This document shows, piece by piece, positions 52,316 to 62,844 of a stretch of 64,000 nucleotides of DNA. A program made the position numbers and the translations under genes. The notes below the pieces were generated by a model. The model saw only the letters and a list, made by a program, of their open reading frames with translations, did not search any database and had not been told where the DNA came from. How positions within the stretch are numbered: position 1 is the first letter of the stretch; every line of letters begins with the position of its first letter. This DNA is from Limnanthes douglasii subsp. nivea (Eukaryota > Streptophyta > Magnoliopsida > Brassicales > Limnanthaceae), in NCBI GenBank assembly GCA_036936605.1, contig JAUPFV010000001.1, positions 172,564,386 to 172,628,385 on the forward strand. Reading direction: 5' to 3'.

Positions 52316-53150
52316 TTAGAAAAAAGGAAAACACTTGTTAGAAAATCTTGAAATAAATAGATTAAGAGCAGCTAACCTTCCGATTAAGATTTGCACCTCC
52401 CTTATAGTTCGAGGTGATGCCATTGATACCAGAGCCTTTAACTGTTCAGGGTCAGCCTCTATCCATTTTTTACTAATGATATACCATATAAACGTTTCTG
52501 ATCGTACGCCAAAAATATATTTTTCAGGATTTAGCTTCAATCGAGTAGCTCTTGAATTTAGAAAAGTCTCATCTAAATCTTTCAAGTGTTCACCATCTAT
52601 TGGGCTTTTAAACAACATATCATCACTGTAAACTTCCATGTTTCTCCCAGTCTGAGAAGCAAAAGTCTTATTTACCAACGTTTGATATGTCGCTCCACCA
52701 TTCTTCAGACCAAATAGCATGACTTTATAACAATGTAGTCCTCGATCAGTGATGCATGTAATACTTTCCTGATATTTTGGATTCATTTCAATATGGTTGT
52801 TAGCTGCAAAAGGCATCCATAAAAGATAGAATTGTATTCCCTCAAGTAGAATCAACCAGCTATCTATTTGAGGAACATGAAATGGATCTTTAGGACATGT
52901 ACGATTCAAATCAGTGAAATCAACACACATTCTCCATTTCCATTCTTGTTTTTAATAAACACTGGGCTTTGGAGTCCATAAAGGATATTTTGCCTCCCGA
53001 ATATGTCAGACCCTAGACAAGCGATCTAGCTCTACCACGATAGCCTCAGATTTTTCTACAAAAAACATTTGGCTCCTCTGAATAACAGGCTTGATCCTCA
53101 GATTTATAACTAAGCTGTAACATATTAATTCAGGTGGAACCCCTACTACA
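52316..53150 (-). pseudogene. pol: Tat-B reverse transcriptase
   Basis: Pre-RT text NNFDVFACKT, DVVGVPPELICYSL near 53190-53110 leads to an open 204-codon RT frame: MCVDFTDLNRTCPKDPFHVP, CITDRGLHCYKVMLFGLKN (family MPFGLKN), GGATYQTLVNKTF, MEVYSDDMLFKSP where the family has YVDDM (still two aspartates), LKLNPEKYIFGV, IEADPEQLKALVSM, QILIGRLAALNLF. It would copy element RNA into DNA. The region between fingers and palm (52750-52850) is poorly conserved, and stops occur upstream of 52930. Confidence 0.87.
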
Positions 53151-53566
53151 TCCTATGTTTTACAAGCAAAAACATCAAAGTTATTTAACGATAATTGTAA
53201 TAACGGATAATGCAAAGTAGATGAAAGTAACATTCATATTCGCATAGTCTTCCCATTAAAAAAATACATTCCTCGATATTCTCACTCACTGTTAAAGAAC
53301 CCAAGATTTCCCTCAGACCATCTATTCCCTCTTATTACGAGGTTACCCCCCTGGTTGCTATTTAGTCATCTGATCGTCACAATTAGAACCTCGAATACGA
53401 AGAGCTATTGCATAATATAATATGGTTGTCTTTTAGTCACTTCAAACAAACCCAACACAATCTCCGATGACATACTTCAAGGACTAATGAATAGTAGAAA
53501 CAATAGCATACATTCTTGAAAGTCAATATCTCCCGAAAATATCATTATAACTTGTTGTACATTCAA
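53151..53566 (-). pseudogene. pol: Tat-B pol linker between protease and RT
   Basis: No open frame longer than about 40 codons; expected position of the protease C terminus and the spacer before RT. Traces such as LLQLSLNNFDVFACKT near 53210 are the conserved segment just before RT in Tat elements. Confidence 0.5.
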
Positions 53567-53989
53567 CTACCATGAACAAGACTTGGACCCTCTTTTTAAA
53601 AGGACCTTTTCCCAAACACACTTCCCTTCGAATTCACAAATCGCTTGAGTTGTCACCTCTGTAAACCCAATTATAGTATGATAAGACCAACAAATTTTAG
53701 GTGAATTATACATCCTATCATACGTAGACTTGAACAATACATTTACAGAACTTCTTGTATCCATCAAGACATATCGAATGTCAATTCCAGCTATATCTGC
53801 CCCTATAACCACTGCGTCCTCATGAGGTCCTGCTATTCCCCTCAAATCTTGCTCATCGAACAAATTAAAAGGAGTATCCTTCTTTCCATATAAGTGAGTA
53901 GATATTCTTCCTTCTATTTGAGTGGCTAAACTTACTATGTGTCTTTTCCTAGAGCTGTTAGTATTTCCTACAATGTGTCTGATAGCCAT
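53567..53989 (-). pseudogene. pol: Tat-B aspartic protease region
   Basis: Open 140-codon frame: RKRHIVSLATQIEGRISTHL, FNLFDEQDLRGIAGPHEDAV, GIDIRYVLMDTRSSVNVLFK and STYDRM. The protease active site DTGSS is DTRSS here, so glycine is replaced by arginine. The same segment occurs in Tat-E at 63525-63845 (IRQIFIDNSSSSNILFKST), which is why both are called Tat protease. Confidence 0.82.
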
Positions 53990-54717
53990 GATTAGTAGTT
54001 TATTGCCCTGAATTTTTCAGTACAGAATCAGATCCACCTCAAACTCTTGTGGACTCCTCTAATTTAATCTGCTCTTCTACTTGAGCTATTAATACTCCAA
54101 AAGTTAATGCTCTCCTTTTTTCTGTCTCCTTTGCGAGATCACATAGTAACAATCCTTGTCTAAAAGTGGCCATAGCAACCAGCTCTTCACAATCATTCAA
54201 TCCCTCTCTTCTTAACACAAAATGCCTTTTATAATCTTTCAGTTTTCACCCACAACCTGTTTACACTGTATTATTATATCACAATAGATTGCATTTCTTT
54301 GCTTCCCATGAGTTGTCGTCGGAAAGGTGTATAAAAGTCCCTAAATTGGTAATTAATCCCCTCAGAATTCTATCATACCATTTCAATGCAATGTCGTTGC
54401 AAGTCTGAGAGAATGGTCTAGACACTACCGTATCATCATCTTTGAAGTTTATCATATCTTTTTCCAATGTGTGGATGTGATCATGAGGTTCTTGCATCCC
54501 ATCAATCATTTCAACCTCGAAGATATCAAAATGCTTCAAAAGCGAAATGGACCTAATCTCAACAGATAAAGGATAATTTCTCCAATCTACTCATTGCCTA
54601 TACTGGTCATCTCTTCTGGTTCCCATAACCACATACAAGTTTTGATCCGATGCACCTGTGTATTGGTTGGATGTATTACCTTCATACCATACAGTATCCC
54701 TTATATGACAATGTTCA

Positions 54718-55053
54718 TGTTAGGAAAGCTCTAGATTTCAGGTTTCTCTCCACCTGACTAGAATAGGCGGATGGAAGTCAACTGAGAGGAGGTTAGAGCG
54801 ATACTTTGTTCGAGAGGAGGATTTTTAGGTGCAACCAAAGTCCCACATCCCATATCGGTTAAACATGAGAAGAAAGATCAGTATATAAGTTAAGAATACA
54901 TCTCCATTAGTTTGAGGCCTTTTGGAAGTAGACCAAAAAGCAAAGTTGTGCGGGCCAGTGGGCCCAAAGCGGACAATATCACACTAGTGCTGGAGATCGG
55001 AGTATTCTTACTTATATACAAAGGCGGAATATACTGACTTAATATTCCTTACA
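54718..55053 (+). mobile_element. Solo LTR, 336 bp, with 5-bp TSD GTTCA
   Basis: Starts TGTTAGGAAAGC and ends ATATTCCTTACA, so the ends are a short inverted pair (TGTTAGGAA / TTCCTTACA), and it is flanked by GTTCA at 54713-54717 and 55054-55058. It interrupts the Tat-B gag. Inside are AGTCCCACATC (54839-54849), TATATAAG (54882-54889) and GAGGCCTTTTGGAAG, all text common to a repetitive family found in many plant genomes. The orientation follows the TATA box. Confidence 0.85.
54839..54889 (+). promoter_or_regulatory. snRNA-type USE plus TATA in the solo LTR
   Basis: AGTCCCACATC at 54839-54849 matches 10 of 11 bases of the plant snRNA-gene upstream sequence element RTCCCACATCG. A TATATAAG box follows at 54882-54889. 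Centres are about 41 bp apart, the four-helical-turn spacing known from plant Pol II snRNA genes (Pol III genes have about three turns). Resemblance in sequence and spacing is seen; activity is inferred. Confidence 0.5.
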
Positions 55054-55560
55054 GTTCATTGTCTTTCTTTGATTTATACTCTTTGCATGATTTCTGATAC
55101 CGACTTCTTTCTCCTATCGAAGAATCCCAGTCTTTTCTCTGTCTAAACAATTCTACCTTAGATTCCGAGCTATCATATTAATCATCGCTAGATGTGATGT
55201 ATCTATGTTTATCTTTCTTTTCTTTTTGTGAAGTACGGTGTTATTTATCAGACTCAAAATACGCTTTCTTTCGATCGCTTGGAATCAGATTAGTTGTGTA
55301 TGACTGATCAGATTGATTTTCTAATTCATTTTTCTACTCAACCTGTCGTACTTCAGATTTCAACCTACCTGACTAAATTTGTTGTTCTCTTTGAATATAT
55401 TTATCATTCAACGCAATTATGTTTTCCAAGAGCTAATCCATCAGATTTTAATATCAAAATGATCTTGTTGTACTAGAATTTGACTATTTTCCTATTCTAT
55501 TTTCTATATAAATCAGGTTAAAATGTTTCAATAGCACTGCGAACTGTTGGATCAGTTTCA

Positions 55561-55689
55561 TGCTCTGGTTCTATATTGTTCAAGATCAATATTACTGACT
55601 AACAGTTCGATAATTTTCGGTTTTAGATAAGTAATCAGGGTACCAGTCGAATACCTCTAGTTGTGGTCCCCGATTTATTGAGTTCAAAT
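55561..55689 (-). promoter_or_regulatory. Tat-B leader with decayed primer-binding site
   Basis: Directly inside the 5' LTR the minus strand reads ATTTGAACTCAATAAATCGG then GGACC. This distantly resembles ATTGGCGACTC..CTGGGGA, the primer-site layout known from Tat elements. The match is weak. Confidence 0.3.
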
Positions 55690-55974
55690 TGTATTTCCAG
55701 AGAGAGAGAAAGAATGTAAAGTGAATTGTAGAGAAAGAAACAAATCCAAAGTCAAAAAGTCTAATTCAAGGAGTTCAAATACCCATTTATTAATCAACTC
55801 CCGCTTTTATTTACATGCGTGTACAGACTAACCCAATTAGTTACAAGAAAAGGGAAAATTGCATATCAGTCCTTTATTAACTACTTATACTAATATTTTC
55901 TTATAACTTTACGATTCACTTATAGTAACTTTAATATCATTCAATTAAGTCTGTAATAATTCATATCCTTATCA
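55690..55974 (-). repeat. 5' LTR of Tat-B
   Basis: On the minus strand it begins TGATAAGGATATGAATT at 55974 and ends CTCTGGAAATACA at 55690, 285 bp. Like Tat-A's LTR (288 bp) it has the TGATAAGG start and an AGAGAGAGAAAG-rich end on the plus strand (55698-55712). Gag follows on the low-coordinate side, so it is the 5' LTR. Confidence 0.65.
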
Positions 55975-55979
55975 GTAGC

Positions 55980-56443
55980 ATAGATAAACATTATGGATAA
56001 CAAAAAGAAAAAACATGAACATACAGAAACATACAAATAACAAAAAGTAAAAATAAATCCTTCATACTGCTAAATATTGATTCTCTTTATGAATGTAAAT
56101 TAGGATAACACGTATAATTTGGAGTAACTCTAGATAAAGAAAGCTACTCAATTTTTAGAAAGAGAACACAATCAAGTACTATAGTAAGTCAAAGTCTCAA
56201 TTAGCCTTATGTTAAATGCCCACCTATTCTTTATAGGCATATGTGGTTATAAGTAACAAATTCAGTTAGAAATTAGTATATTTCACCTTATTTCTATACT
56301 TAGTACAAACATATTTATAACAAATTGTACATTAAATCCCTCATATATACATTGTGTATTAAATCTATCATTTAACTATAAAATAGTCAAATAATGATAC
56401 TTTAGTAATTGTTTTCACTCATCAATTACTTATATTATTATCA
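55980..56443 (-). repeat. Probable 3' LTR of Tat-C
   Basis: The minus strand starts TGATAATAATATAAG at 56443 after a tract AGACTAGGGGTTAC (56444-56457), the same type of junction as Tat-A. On the other side an antisense-gene promoter and N-terminal text follow on the plus strand, as in Tat-A. The low edge is uncertain because it runs directly into the Tat-B 5' LTR. Confidence 0.5.
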
Positions 56444-56776
56444 GTAACCCCTAGTCTTTGTGATTTTTTTAGAAAGGACTAACACTTATTATATACAAGA
56501 TCATTTTTCATCTCTTTTTGTTTGTGAAACTGATATAATAACCCTCCTCGGTCTCAGTTTTATACATTGTTCAGATAATTTGAACAATATATTTATCTTA
56601 CTTCACTTCATAATATTGCGTGTCCGCTCAAATCATCCATCATTCCTCTCCGGTGAAATGAATCCCAATTGGTTAATTATCGAAAATCTTAGAGGGCTAA
56701 ATTGTTATTCTCGTAAAACAAAATAAAAGGTTATAGAAGATTCATGGCATGCATATCATCTGACCCTGACGCGTTA

Positions 56777-56960
56777 TACGTGTCAACCTACTTTAGACTA
56801 GCACTTGTTATCTGTCGATTCATATTTCACCGTATAGACGTGTGTTGGCCTTATGACCCCCTCTCTCAAAATCTCGTACTCATCTTCACCATTTCCTCTA
56901 TAAATACCACCTCAATACTCATTTTTCCTACCACACATATATTCTAGAGATAGAGAGAGC
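56777..56960 (+). promoter_or_regulatory. Candidate promoter of the Tat-C antisense gene
   Basis: TACGTGTCAA (56777-56786), TATAAATA (56899-56906) and ATTCTAGAGATAGAGAGAGC (56941-56960) repeat the three promoter blocks of Tat-A (ACACGTGTCA, TATAAATA, ATTCTAGAGAGAGAAAG) in the same order, with spacings of 122 and 42 bp against 114 and 37 bp. Confidence 0.6.
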
Positions 56961-57054
56961 GTTCCCTGAGAAATTTCCTCCTCCACTATCAACGTTGTGT
57001 TCATTCTTCACTGGCCGCATCCAATCTTTTTCTGATTCCTATTTTCCTTGTTTA

Positions 57055-57930
57055 TGTTTGGTTTGAAAAATTGTTCGGATTGGCTTACCATTTCATAGAG
57101 AGTTGCTGAAAGAGAAGCCGTCAGAATCATCGATGATAAACCAAAACTGATCAACCAAACCAGCACTTACGATCCCTGGCCTCATAAAAAATCATCCTCT
57201 TTTACTTCCCTCTGAGGTTTCTCAAACAATTCTTCCAATCTAGCCCTCAAATCTTGCTCACAAAAATCTCCTCGAATCAACTGAAAGTAAACTTCTCAAA
57301 TCAACATAGAAATACCTCATCAAAATAATAATAAAGAATCTTCTCATAAAAATAAATATCCTTGAATCAATCAAAAGCAAACTCCTCGAAAAAAAATCAA
57401 GAATCATCTTCTCAACAAAGCCAACCTTGAAAACGTTAGTTTGCAGCCATGGGGGATTCTAAAGGTCTCAATACTTCACCAAATCCCACTACATCACCTC
57501 ATCCTCCCTTGAAGAGGACGTCTCTAACAAACAAAAATTAATAGGATTCACCTTCGTAAAGCAATCAACAAAGAGCTTTGAATATACCTAATAGCTCCCA
57601 AACCGTACCTTTCACTAATGCCCCTCCACAACTTCGAGACGAGGTTTCCGATGAGTTAGCTGAATGATGTTCAGAAATCGATTCAGATATTCAAAACCTA
57701 TGAAGTACTCCTCCATCTGATTCGGAGGGTGATGCTCCAAATAAACCAGGTCTAAATAAGAAAAAGAATAAAACTAAAGAAACCATCACTCTTCCCGAGG
57801 ATATTTTTGTACGTTTAAAGGTCAACCTTCAAGATGTTCTCCTCAAATAACTTATTGCACTTAAAAATGTGCAGTATGATTATTTCAACCAATCTAAAGC
57901 CGAGATTCGCAAATAGGTAGTGGGGTATTT
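57055..57930 (+). pseudogene. Tat-C antisense gene, N-terminal remnants
   Basis: Begins MFGLKNCSDWLTI near 57055, comparable with VFGFKEWASIGDR of Tat-A, continuing RVAEREAVRIIDDKP. MGDSKGLNTSPNPTTSPHP at 57450 is comparable with MGENSPPTSPAGG of Tat-A (18811). Downstream a charged piece (SDSEGDAPNKPGLNKKKNK, ITLPEDIFVRLKVNLQDVLL) is not recognised. Stops are frequent. The PF04195-like domain itself is missing; the element is cut at about 57930 by the junction with Tat-D. Confidence 0.5.
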
Positions 57931-57989
57931 CTGACAATGTTACCCTTTGATTGTCGTCGGTTGGAGAGACGCGACTTCCATGTGGAGAA

Positions 57990-58480
57990 AATGATATAGT
58001 TATCTACCTTCCAGATTCTAAACTAGGATCTTCGATTTCCATAGGCCCCCTACCAATCGCTATTGGCAAAAGGCAGTACCTAGTGGTTGCAATAGACTAT
58101 TTAACCAAATGGGTAGAAGACACTATTCAGAATCAGGGTGCAGGAGATATGCGAATTCATACACCATCAAATCTTAAAACACTTTATATTTCCCCAAATA
58201 TTGATGACAAACAATGGACCTCAGTTCCAAAACTCAGTGCTCTCCACCTTTTACAAACATTTTGGCATCACTCAGCACTTATCCACACCATATTACCCAC
58301 GGACGCTACAAATCGGTGACATCGTTATGAAAAAGGTTTTTCAGGGAGATTGAGATCAAAAGTCAGGAAAATTAGGCCCTACATGGGATGGGCCTTACAC
58401 TAGCATCTCCAAAACACCCCAATGAGAGTTTTGCCTCGCCGATCAAGATGGCCTCTCACTAAAGCATCCTTAGAACATCA
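57990..58480 (+). pseudogene. pol: Tat-D integrase remnant
   Basis: ISIGPLPIAIGKRQYLVVAI and DYLTKWVED at 58035-58120, EICEFIHHQILKHF near 58143, FPQILMTNNGPQFQNSVLST near 58185 (the DNGPQF aspartate is N here), KHFGITQHLSTPYYPR near 58260-58305, then a deletion of roughly 150 codons that joins it to the C-terminal IGDIVMKKVFQGD at 58311, followed by KLGPTWDGPYTSI and ADQDGLSLKHP near 58375-58470. Frameshift near 58130. Dead. Confidence 0.8.
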
Positions 58481-59066
58481 GTCCCTTTAAATTAGGCCCT
58501 TCTGATGGCGCAGAATGGTTTTAATGAGGCATCTGCCGATTTGTTACACTTAATGAAATTTTATTACTTTCGTCATTCAAATGTGTGTGTTATACTTGTT
58601 CTTTGAAACTCCGCGATAGGTCACCGACCACGCCTACGGGCTACGCCAATCAGAGCTATATTGTACCATAATTAGACATGATCTGAAAACCAATGATAAT
58701 TGGGCTAATTGGCCACACCTTTTTTGGGTATGTCACGGGCCATATTGTGCCCAATACTACACTACGATGTCACTTATGCGACTCACTCCAAATCCAGTGG
58801 GTTACGCAATTGGACGAACCGGTCGCTCCGCGAATCAAATTAAGACTAAGATAACTCAGCTTAGACACACAATGAGCCCCATTGTGCTTAATCTTGCAAA
58901 GAAAGTTTGAATAGAAAGATCATAAGTATAACTCACATATCTCTAAAACACTGCATCCCCTTACTAAAATAAAAATGTGAACCACTGATATTATAAATAC
59001 AAACAACAAAACAAAAAAGAAGCCTGCCAATAACTGTTACACAACACGAAATCAACTATAAATCCA
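58481..59066. other. Spacer between integrase and antisense gene of Tat-D
   Basis: Contains the conserved GGTTTTAATGAGGCATC at 58517-58533. The remainder has moderate GC content and no tandem repeat or gene was recognised, unlike Tat-A and Tat-B, where arrays fill this position. Confidence 0.5.
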
Positions 59067-61500
59067 CAGGCTCTTATGAGGCCTTCACGGAGGCAGCATC
59101 GACCACACCTGCTTTCCCATTTTTTCCTTCTCCGAGAAATGCCAATAATTTCTAGTGCGGTCCAAGGTTCATCTACGGATTCAACGCCACTAGATCCTCT
59201 ACCAGTTTCATCTTATCCCTATGAATCGTGCTCATCGTTATCCGCATCACTTGACGTTCTATTTCATCCAAGTCCGCTAAAGTCTGCATTTTCATAGCTG
59301 CTCGTTCACTTTCCCTCTTTGTTTGAATGTTCACCAGTTGTACCTTCACCTCAGCCATCTCCAACGTTAAACTTTCTCTCTTCTCCGCTTGCTCCTCCAT
59401 CCTACTATCCTGACTTACATTTTGATCAAGCAACTTTGACTTCTGAGCTATCGAGGTATTGTTCTTTTTCACTAGGTCATTATTCTGAGCAGATAGCAAA
59501 GTCGTGCTACTTATAATTTCTAGGCTTCGCTTAGTCCCCACATCATTTTCGTCACGAACACTGAGTAGCTGTTTATGAAGATCCTCATTCTCCTAAATCG
59601 AGCCAACTCGATTGTAAGACCTCGAAATAAGCCGAAAAACAATGGCTCGGGTTTCCACTTCTCCATCGACGCACAGTCAACGGGAGAAATCAGATGATAA
59701 GCGGGCGTATGTGAGTTATATTGTATCTTCTCCAACAAACATAAAAATCATAGCTTAATACAAGGGGGACACATTCAAAAACATCAAATACATTCAATAA
59801 AGGGAACACTGTAAAAATAATACCTTCATCGCCAACTCCAACTACCTTTTTAACATCTGCATCATATGCATCGTATTATAAAACGATAAGTCTGCACCGT
59901 GGGAGAGCTGGTCGATCATCATATGGGAAGCCCTCGGCATTACCAGTTCAACGAAGGGACACCCTAGGGCACTTGAACTTCTTCCTCAGTTCCACCACTT
60001 GTGAGGGTGGTGCCTTTGCGAGGGTAGATTCTCGGGCACCACCACATTCACCAAAATTGAGCCCGATCCTAAACCATGAACAAAGTTTTTCATTCGATGC
60101 GCCACCGCAAGGGATATATATTTCATCTTTTCTCCCACCCCCCTCCACGCGCGCATCTTCAGCAGGTCTCTTTGGATCCCACACCTTATCAACACCCTTA
60201 TTCACCACCACTTCAGGATTGCTACTCACGGGGTAAGCTTGCACCATGGACTGGGGCATGTTACTCTTATCATCACCCACCAGCACCATCCTCAGTTGAG
60301 AAAATAATACAACATCGATCACGATTTTACTCTTCTTTGTTAGTGGACAATCGTCCACATCTCCCTTTATTTCGCGAGGGCAAGAAGTACCCTCTCCACC
60401 CTCTATCTCCTCCATGACGTTGGTCAATGCCTCTTTAGGGCCTCGACCGTCCATCTTTTCACCTTTACCTGCACTTTCCAGGGTAAAAGATGATCCACTT
60501 GTTTCTCGAGTTATTCGCGCTTGTGGCACCAACAACCCCAGTTCATTATAGTTCTCCTCCTCATACCTCTACTTCATAAGGGCACGCAGCCTCTCCAATG
60601 TCGCCGTCTCTCCGCCTCCACTTATTATCATCGTCCCGCCTTTTGAAATATGCGATTCCGGAATCCGCCACAACTTGGACTTTAAATAGTTCACTGCACA
60701 AAATCCTTGTGCTGGCTCCACTCCCCAAGCAGCGTTCGCAGCTGCAACCAGCTTCACCAAAATATTTACCGAGCCTTTGGGTCAGCCTTCTTTATACCAC
60801 TCTTTGTATTTCCCTTCACCGGTCAATAAACAACAAGATGATTAAAACTTCCATACAATTTAGACTCTAAACATTAAGCAACTATGAACCACCCCTTACA
60901 TTTGGCCCTCCACACCCTTTCTAATTTCATGTTCATCTTAACATTTTCATGCTCCCAATTTCCAAAAACATAAATGAACCTATGTTTCCAGTTCTTACTG
61001 ATGTGGGAAGATCTACTATATACTTTTCCCCGGGAAATTTCATATAAAAGAATGGTGACCAAGCTAGTTTCGATACTTATACTACTGCTAACAGGTCAGC
61101 CAATCAGATCGATATCCTAAAGAATTGAGAGCTCATCACTATGTTTAATAACATTCTCCACTTGTTCGCCGTCAGTTGAGTCGGATATATCATGAGAAAA
61201 TTGAAAAACTTCATAAGTAATGGGTTCAACGGGAGGCTTAAACCCTAGTCAAATATAGTTTTATATAGACATGTCTCGCCTTCTTTAGTAGTGTAAGGTT
61301 GATCGTCTGCACGGGGTTCCCTAATCATAACATCATCGGGTACACCATACCTAGCCCGAAATTCATGTACAAACCCCTCGGTCAAATAACCACATTTGGG
61401 GGTAATTTTTAAGAAATATTCTTCCAGAAATTTGGCACTCTCATACTCTGATTCAATAACTTCCACAGCTTTCTTCCTCTCACCTTTCTTGGGCGTGATG
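59067..61500 (-). pseudogene. Tat-D antisense gene (PF04195-like)
   Basis: Minus-strand gene opposite to Tat-D pol. An open frame from 61466 gives EGFVHEFRARYGVPDDVMIR and EGETCLYKTIFD, a TAG, then in the same frame GLSLPLNPLLMKFFNFLM and YPTQLTANKWRMLLN, the core of the putative gypsy-type transposon family (Tat-A has LFNWGLRFPL and CPSQLTPNAW). KNWKHRFIYVFGNWEHE near 60985-60940 matches Tat-A's WKHRFVFLSGCWENG. A central charged region (60535-59948) and a coiled coil at 59541-59173 (QNNDLVKKNNTSIAQKSKLL, RMEEQAEKRESLTLEMAEVK) follow, ending near 59067. Several frameshifts. Role unknown. Confidence 0.78.
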
Positions 61501-62191
61501 ATTCAACCGATTGCAATAACCCAACAACAATTATCAAAATTTGGCATTATCCTACTCTACGAGGGTTCAGTTTCAATGACAAGGCATATCTTCCACAACA
61601 TAATATCAAACGACCATAGTCTCATACACTATAGAGGGACATAATTCCCTACAACTAAAGGTACTACATTATCCTAGTAAAACCCATGACACAAAGAAAA
61701 GTATTTAAACAGTCGAAACATACTTGCAAACAAGTTCCTTTGTTCCTCCTCGCCAACAAAGTAGACGCACTCGCAACATCGACAAAGCAATAAACGTTGG
61801 TATCCAAGAGGAACACTTTATTTTTATTCTTCAAACTGATAATAAGGCACCATAGGTTTTCTTTCGAAAGAAAACTCCGAAATAAATACAAAGTGCTATG
61901 AAGAATCTTCTTTTACTTTTTTTTCTTCTTTAAGTATATCTGGACCCCTAAACTCAACCGCCACGAGATGTTAATTCATGTCAAATCATTTTCGGGGAAA
62001 CTAAACAACTAAATTGACTTTTCAAATCTACTTGTCATTATATTAAATCTACTCTCACATGTTACCAACACGCGCTATCACATAACAATATTGACACGCC
62101 ATCATAATGTGTTCTCCCATATACTAAAAAATTAAGATTTTATTCAATCCAGTAATTACTACACAATTACTCCATGGACTAGGGCGATCCC
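61501..62191 (-). other. Leader of the Tat-D antisense gene and polypurine-like tract
   Basis: On the minus strand this is upstream of the antisense gene. A 75-codon frame (61664-61891) has no recognised domain. GGACTAGGGCGATCC at 62177-62191 stands at the place of the polypurine tract before the LTR start TGATAAGG. The G-box/TATA arrangement of Tat-A and Tat-C is not clear here. Confidence 0.45.
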
Positions 62192-62840
62192 TGATAAGGT
62201 CGTATATATTCATAGAAGCCCAACAGTTGATGTGAATAAAAGATTATGATTGGTCTTACCTAGCAAGAGCAAGCCGAGTGATCTAACTAAAGTCTGAGGT
62301 TGAGCATACCAAGCTTTATAAGATAAATGAGCAGAGGAAATATGAGAGCAACAATAATGGTCGCTCAGATGAAAACACGGATATATAGCAGAGGCAACAC
62401 GAGTAGACATAAATCAAATCAAGAAGAATCCGAGAAAGTTCGAGCATAACTCCTATGGGAAAACCAAGTGAATGCAAATAAAGTAGAAGACCGAGCGCGC
62501 ACGAGACTGAGCATAACTCTCATGCAAAGATCAAGTGCACGCAAATAAAGCAAAAGATGGAGCACACATAGGCGAAGCAAAGACACTAAGAAATGGTTAA
62601 CATTATTTACAGTCAAAGCATATTGATTCAGTCAATGCACGAAGTCCATATCTCCCTAATAATGGGCAAGCATTTAGGACCATTAAGGACAGTTATGGTC
62701 AATGTGCAAAATCAATGAATCCATGTAATAAATAATGTTGTAACCGCCTAAGATTGTATAAATGGGGATCTAGAGTAATATAATAGATTATATTATTCTT
62801 CTTCTTAAATCAATAAAAGTTTTACTACTTTGGCATATAA
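62192..62840 (+). repeat. 3' LTR of Tat-D
   Basis: Begins TGATAAGGTCGTATATATTC, the same start as Tat-A and Tat-B LTRs, and carries a TATA box TATAAAT at 62757-62763 followed by GGGGATCTAGAG and AATAAAAG (62812-62819), as expected for a promoter and R/U5 with a polyadenylation-like signal. At about 649 bp it is longer than the 285-288 bp LTRs, so it may be a different subfamily. The end is approximate because Tat-E coding resumes by about 62845. Confidence 0.6.
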
Positions 62841-62844
62841 GTGT

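Larger units (their letters stand above)
54190..55560 (-). pseudogene. gag: Tat-B gag, interrupted by a solo LTR
   Basis: The N-terminal part near 55500-55060 has ENIIALNDKYIQREQQI and SESKVELFRQRKDW, a coiled, charged stretch. After the solo LTR (54718-55053) comes YTGASDQNLYVVMGTRRDDQ near 54650, then the gag core in an open frame 54539-54279 (MQEPHDHIHTLEKDM, SQTCNDIALKWYDRILRGLI, matching the family pattern of DP..HI..F and L.G.A..WY..L) and later GLNDCEELVAMATFRQGLL near 54195. Stops (two adjacent after KKCNLL) show decay. Confidence 0.72.
43120..55974 (-). mobile_element. Tat-B: old Tat-lineage element with several later insertions
   Basis: Minus-strand order from 55974 down: 5' LTR, gag (broken by a solo LTR), protease, RT, RNase H, second RNase H, integrase, conserved box (50063-50080), a 36-bp array, then a plus-strand antisense gene broken by a MULE-type MITE, a copia fragment and a LINE fragment, and a polypurine-like tract with presumed 3' LTR near 43404. 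The pol reading frame is the same for protease, RT and both RNase H domains (53989 to 51557) in spite of stops, which argues for one element. Its decay and the number of nested insertions make it much older than Tat-A. The low-coordinate edge is the weakest part. Confidence 0.75.
57951..62840 (+). mobile_element. Tat-D: plus-strand Tat element, 5' truncated
   Basis: Order on the plus strand: integrase remnant (57990-58480), conserved box (58517-58533), antisense gene on the minus strand (61500-59067), polypurine-like tract and 3' LTR (62192-62840). This is the mirror image of Tat-A and Tat-C, confirming that the antisense gene travels with the element. No tandem array is visible between integrase and antisense gene in this copy. 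Everything upstream of the integrase core is missing. Confidence 0.78.
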
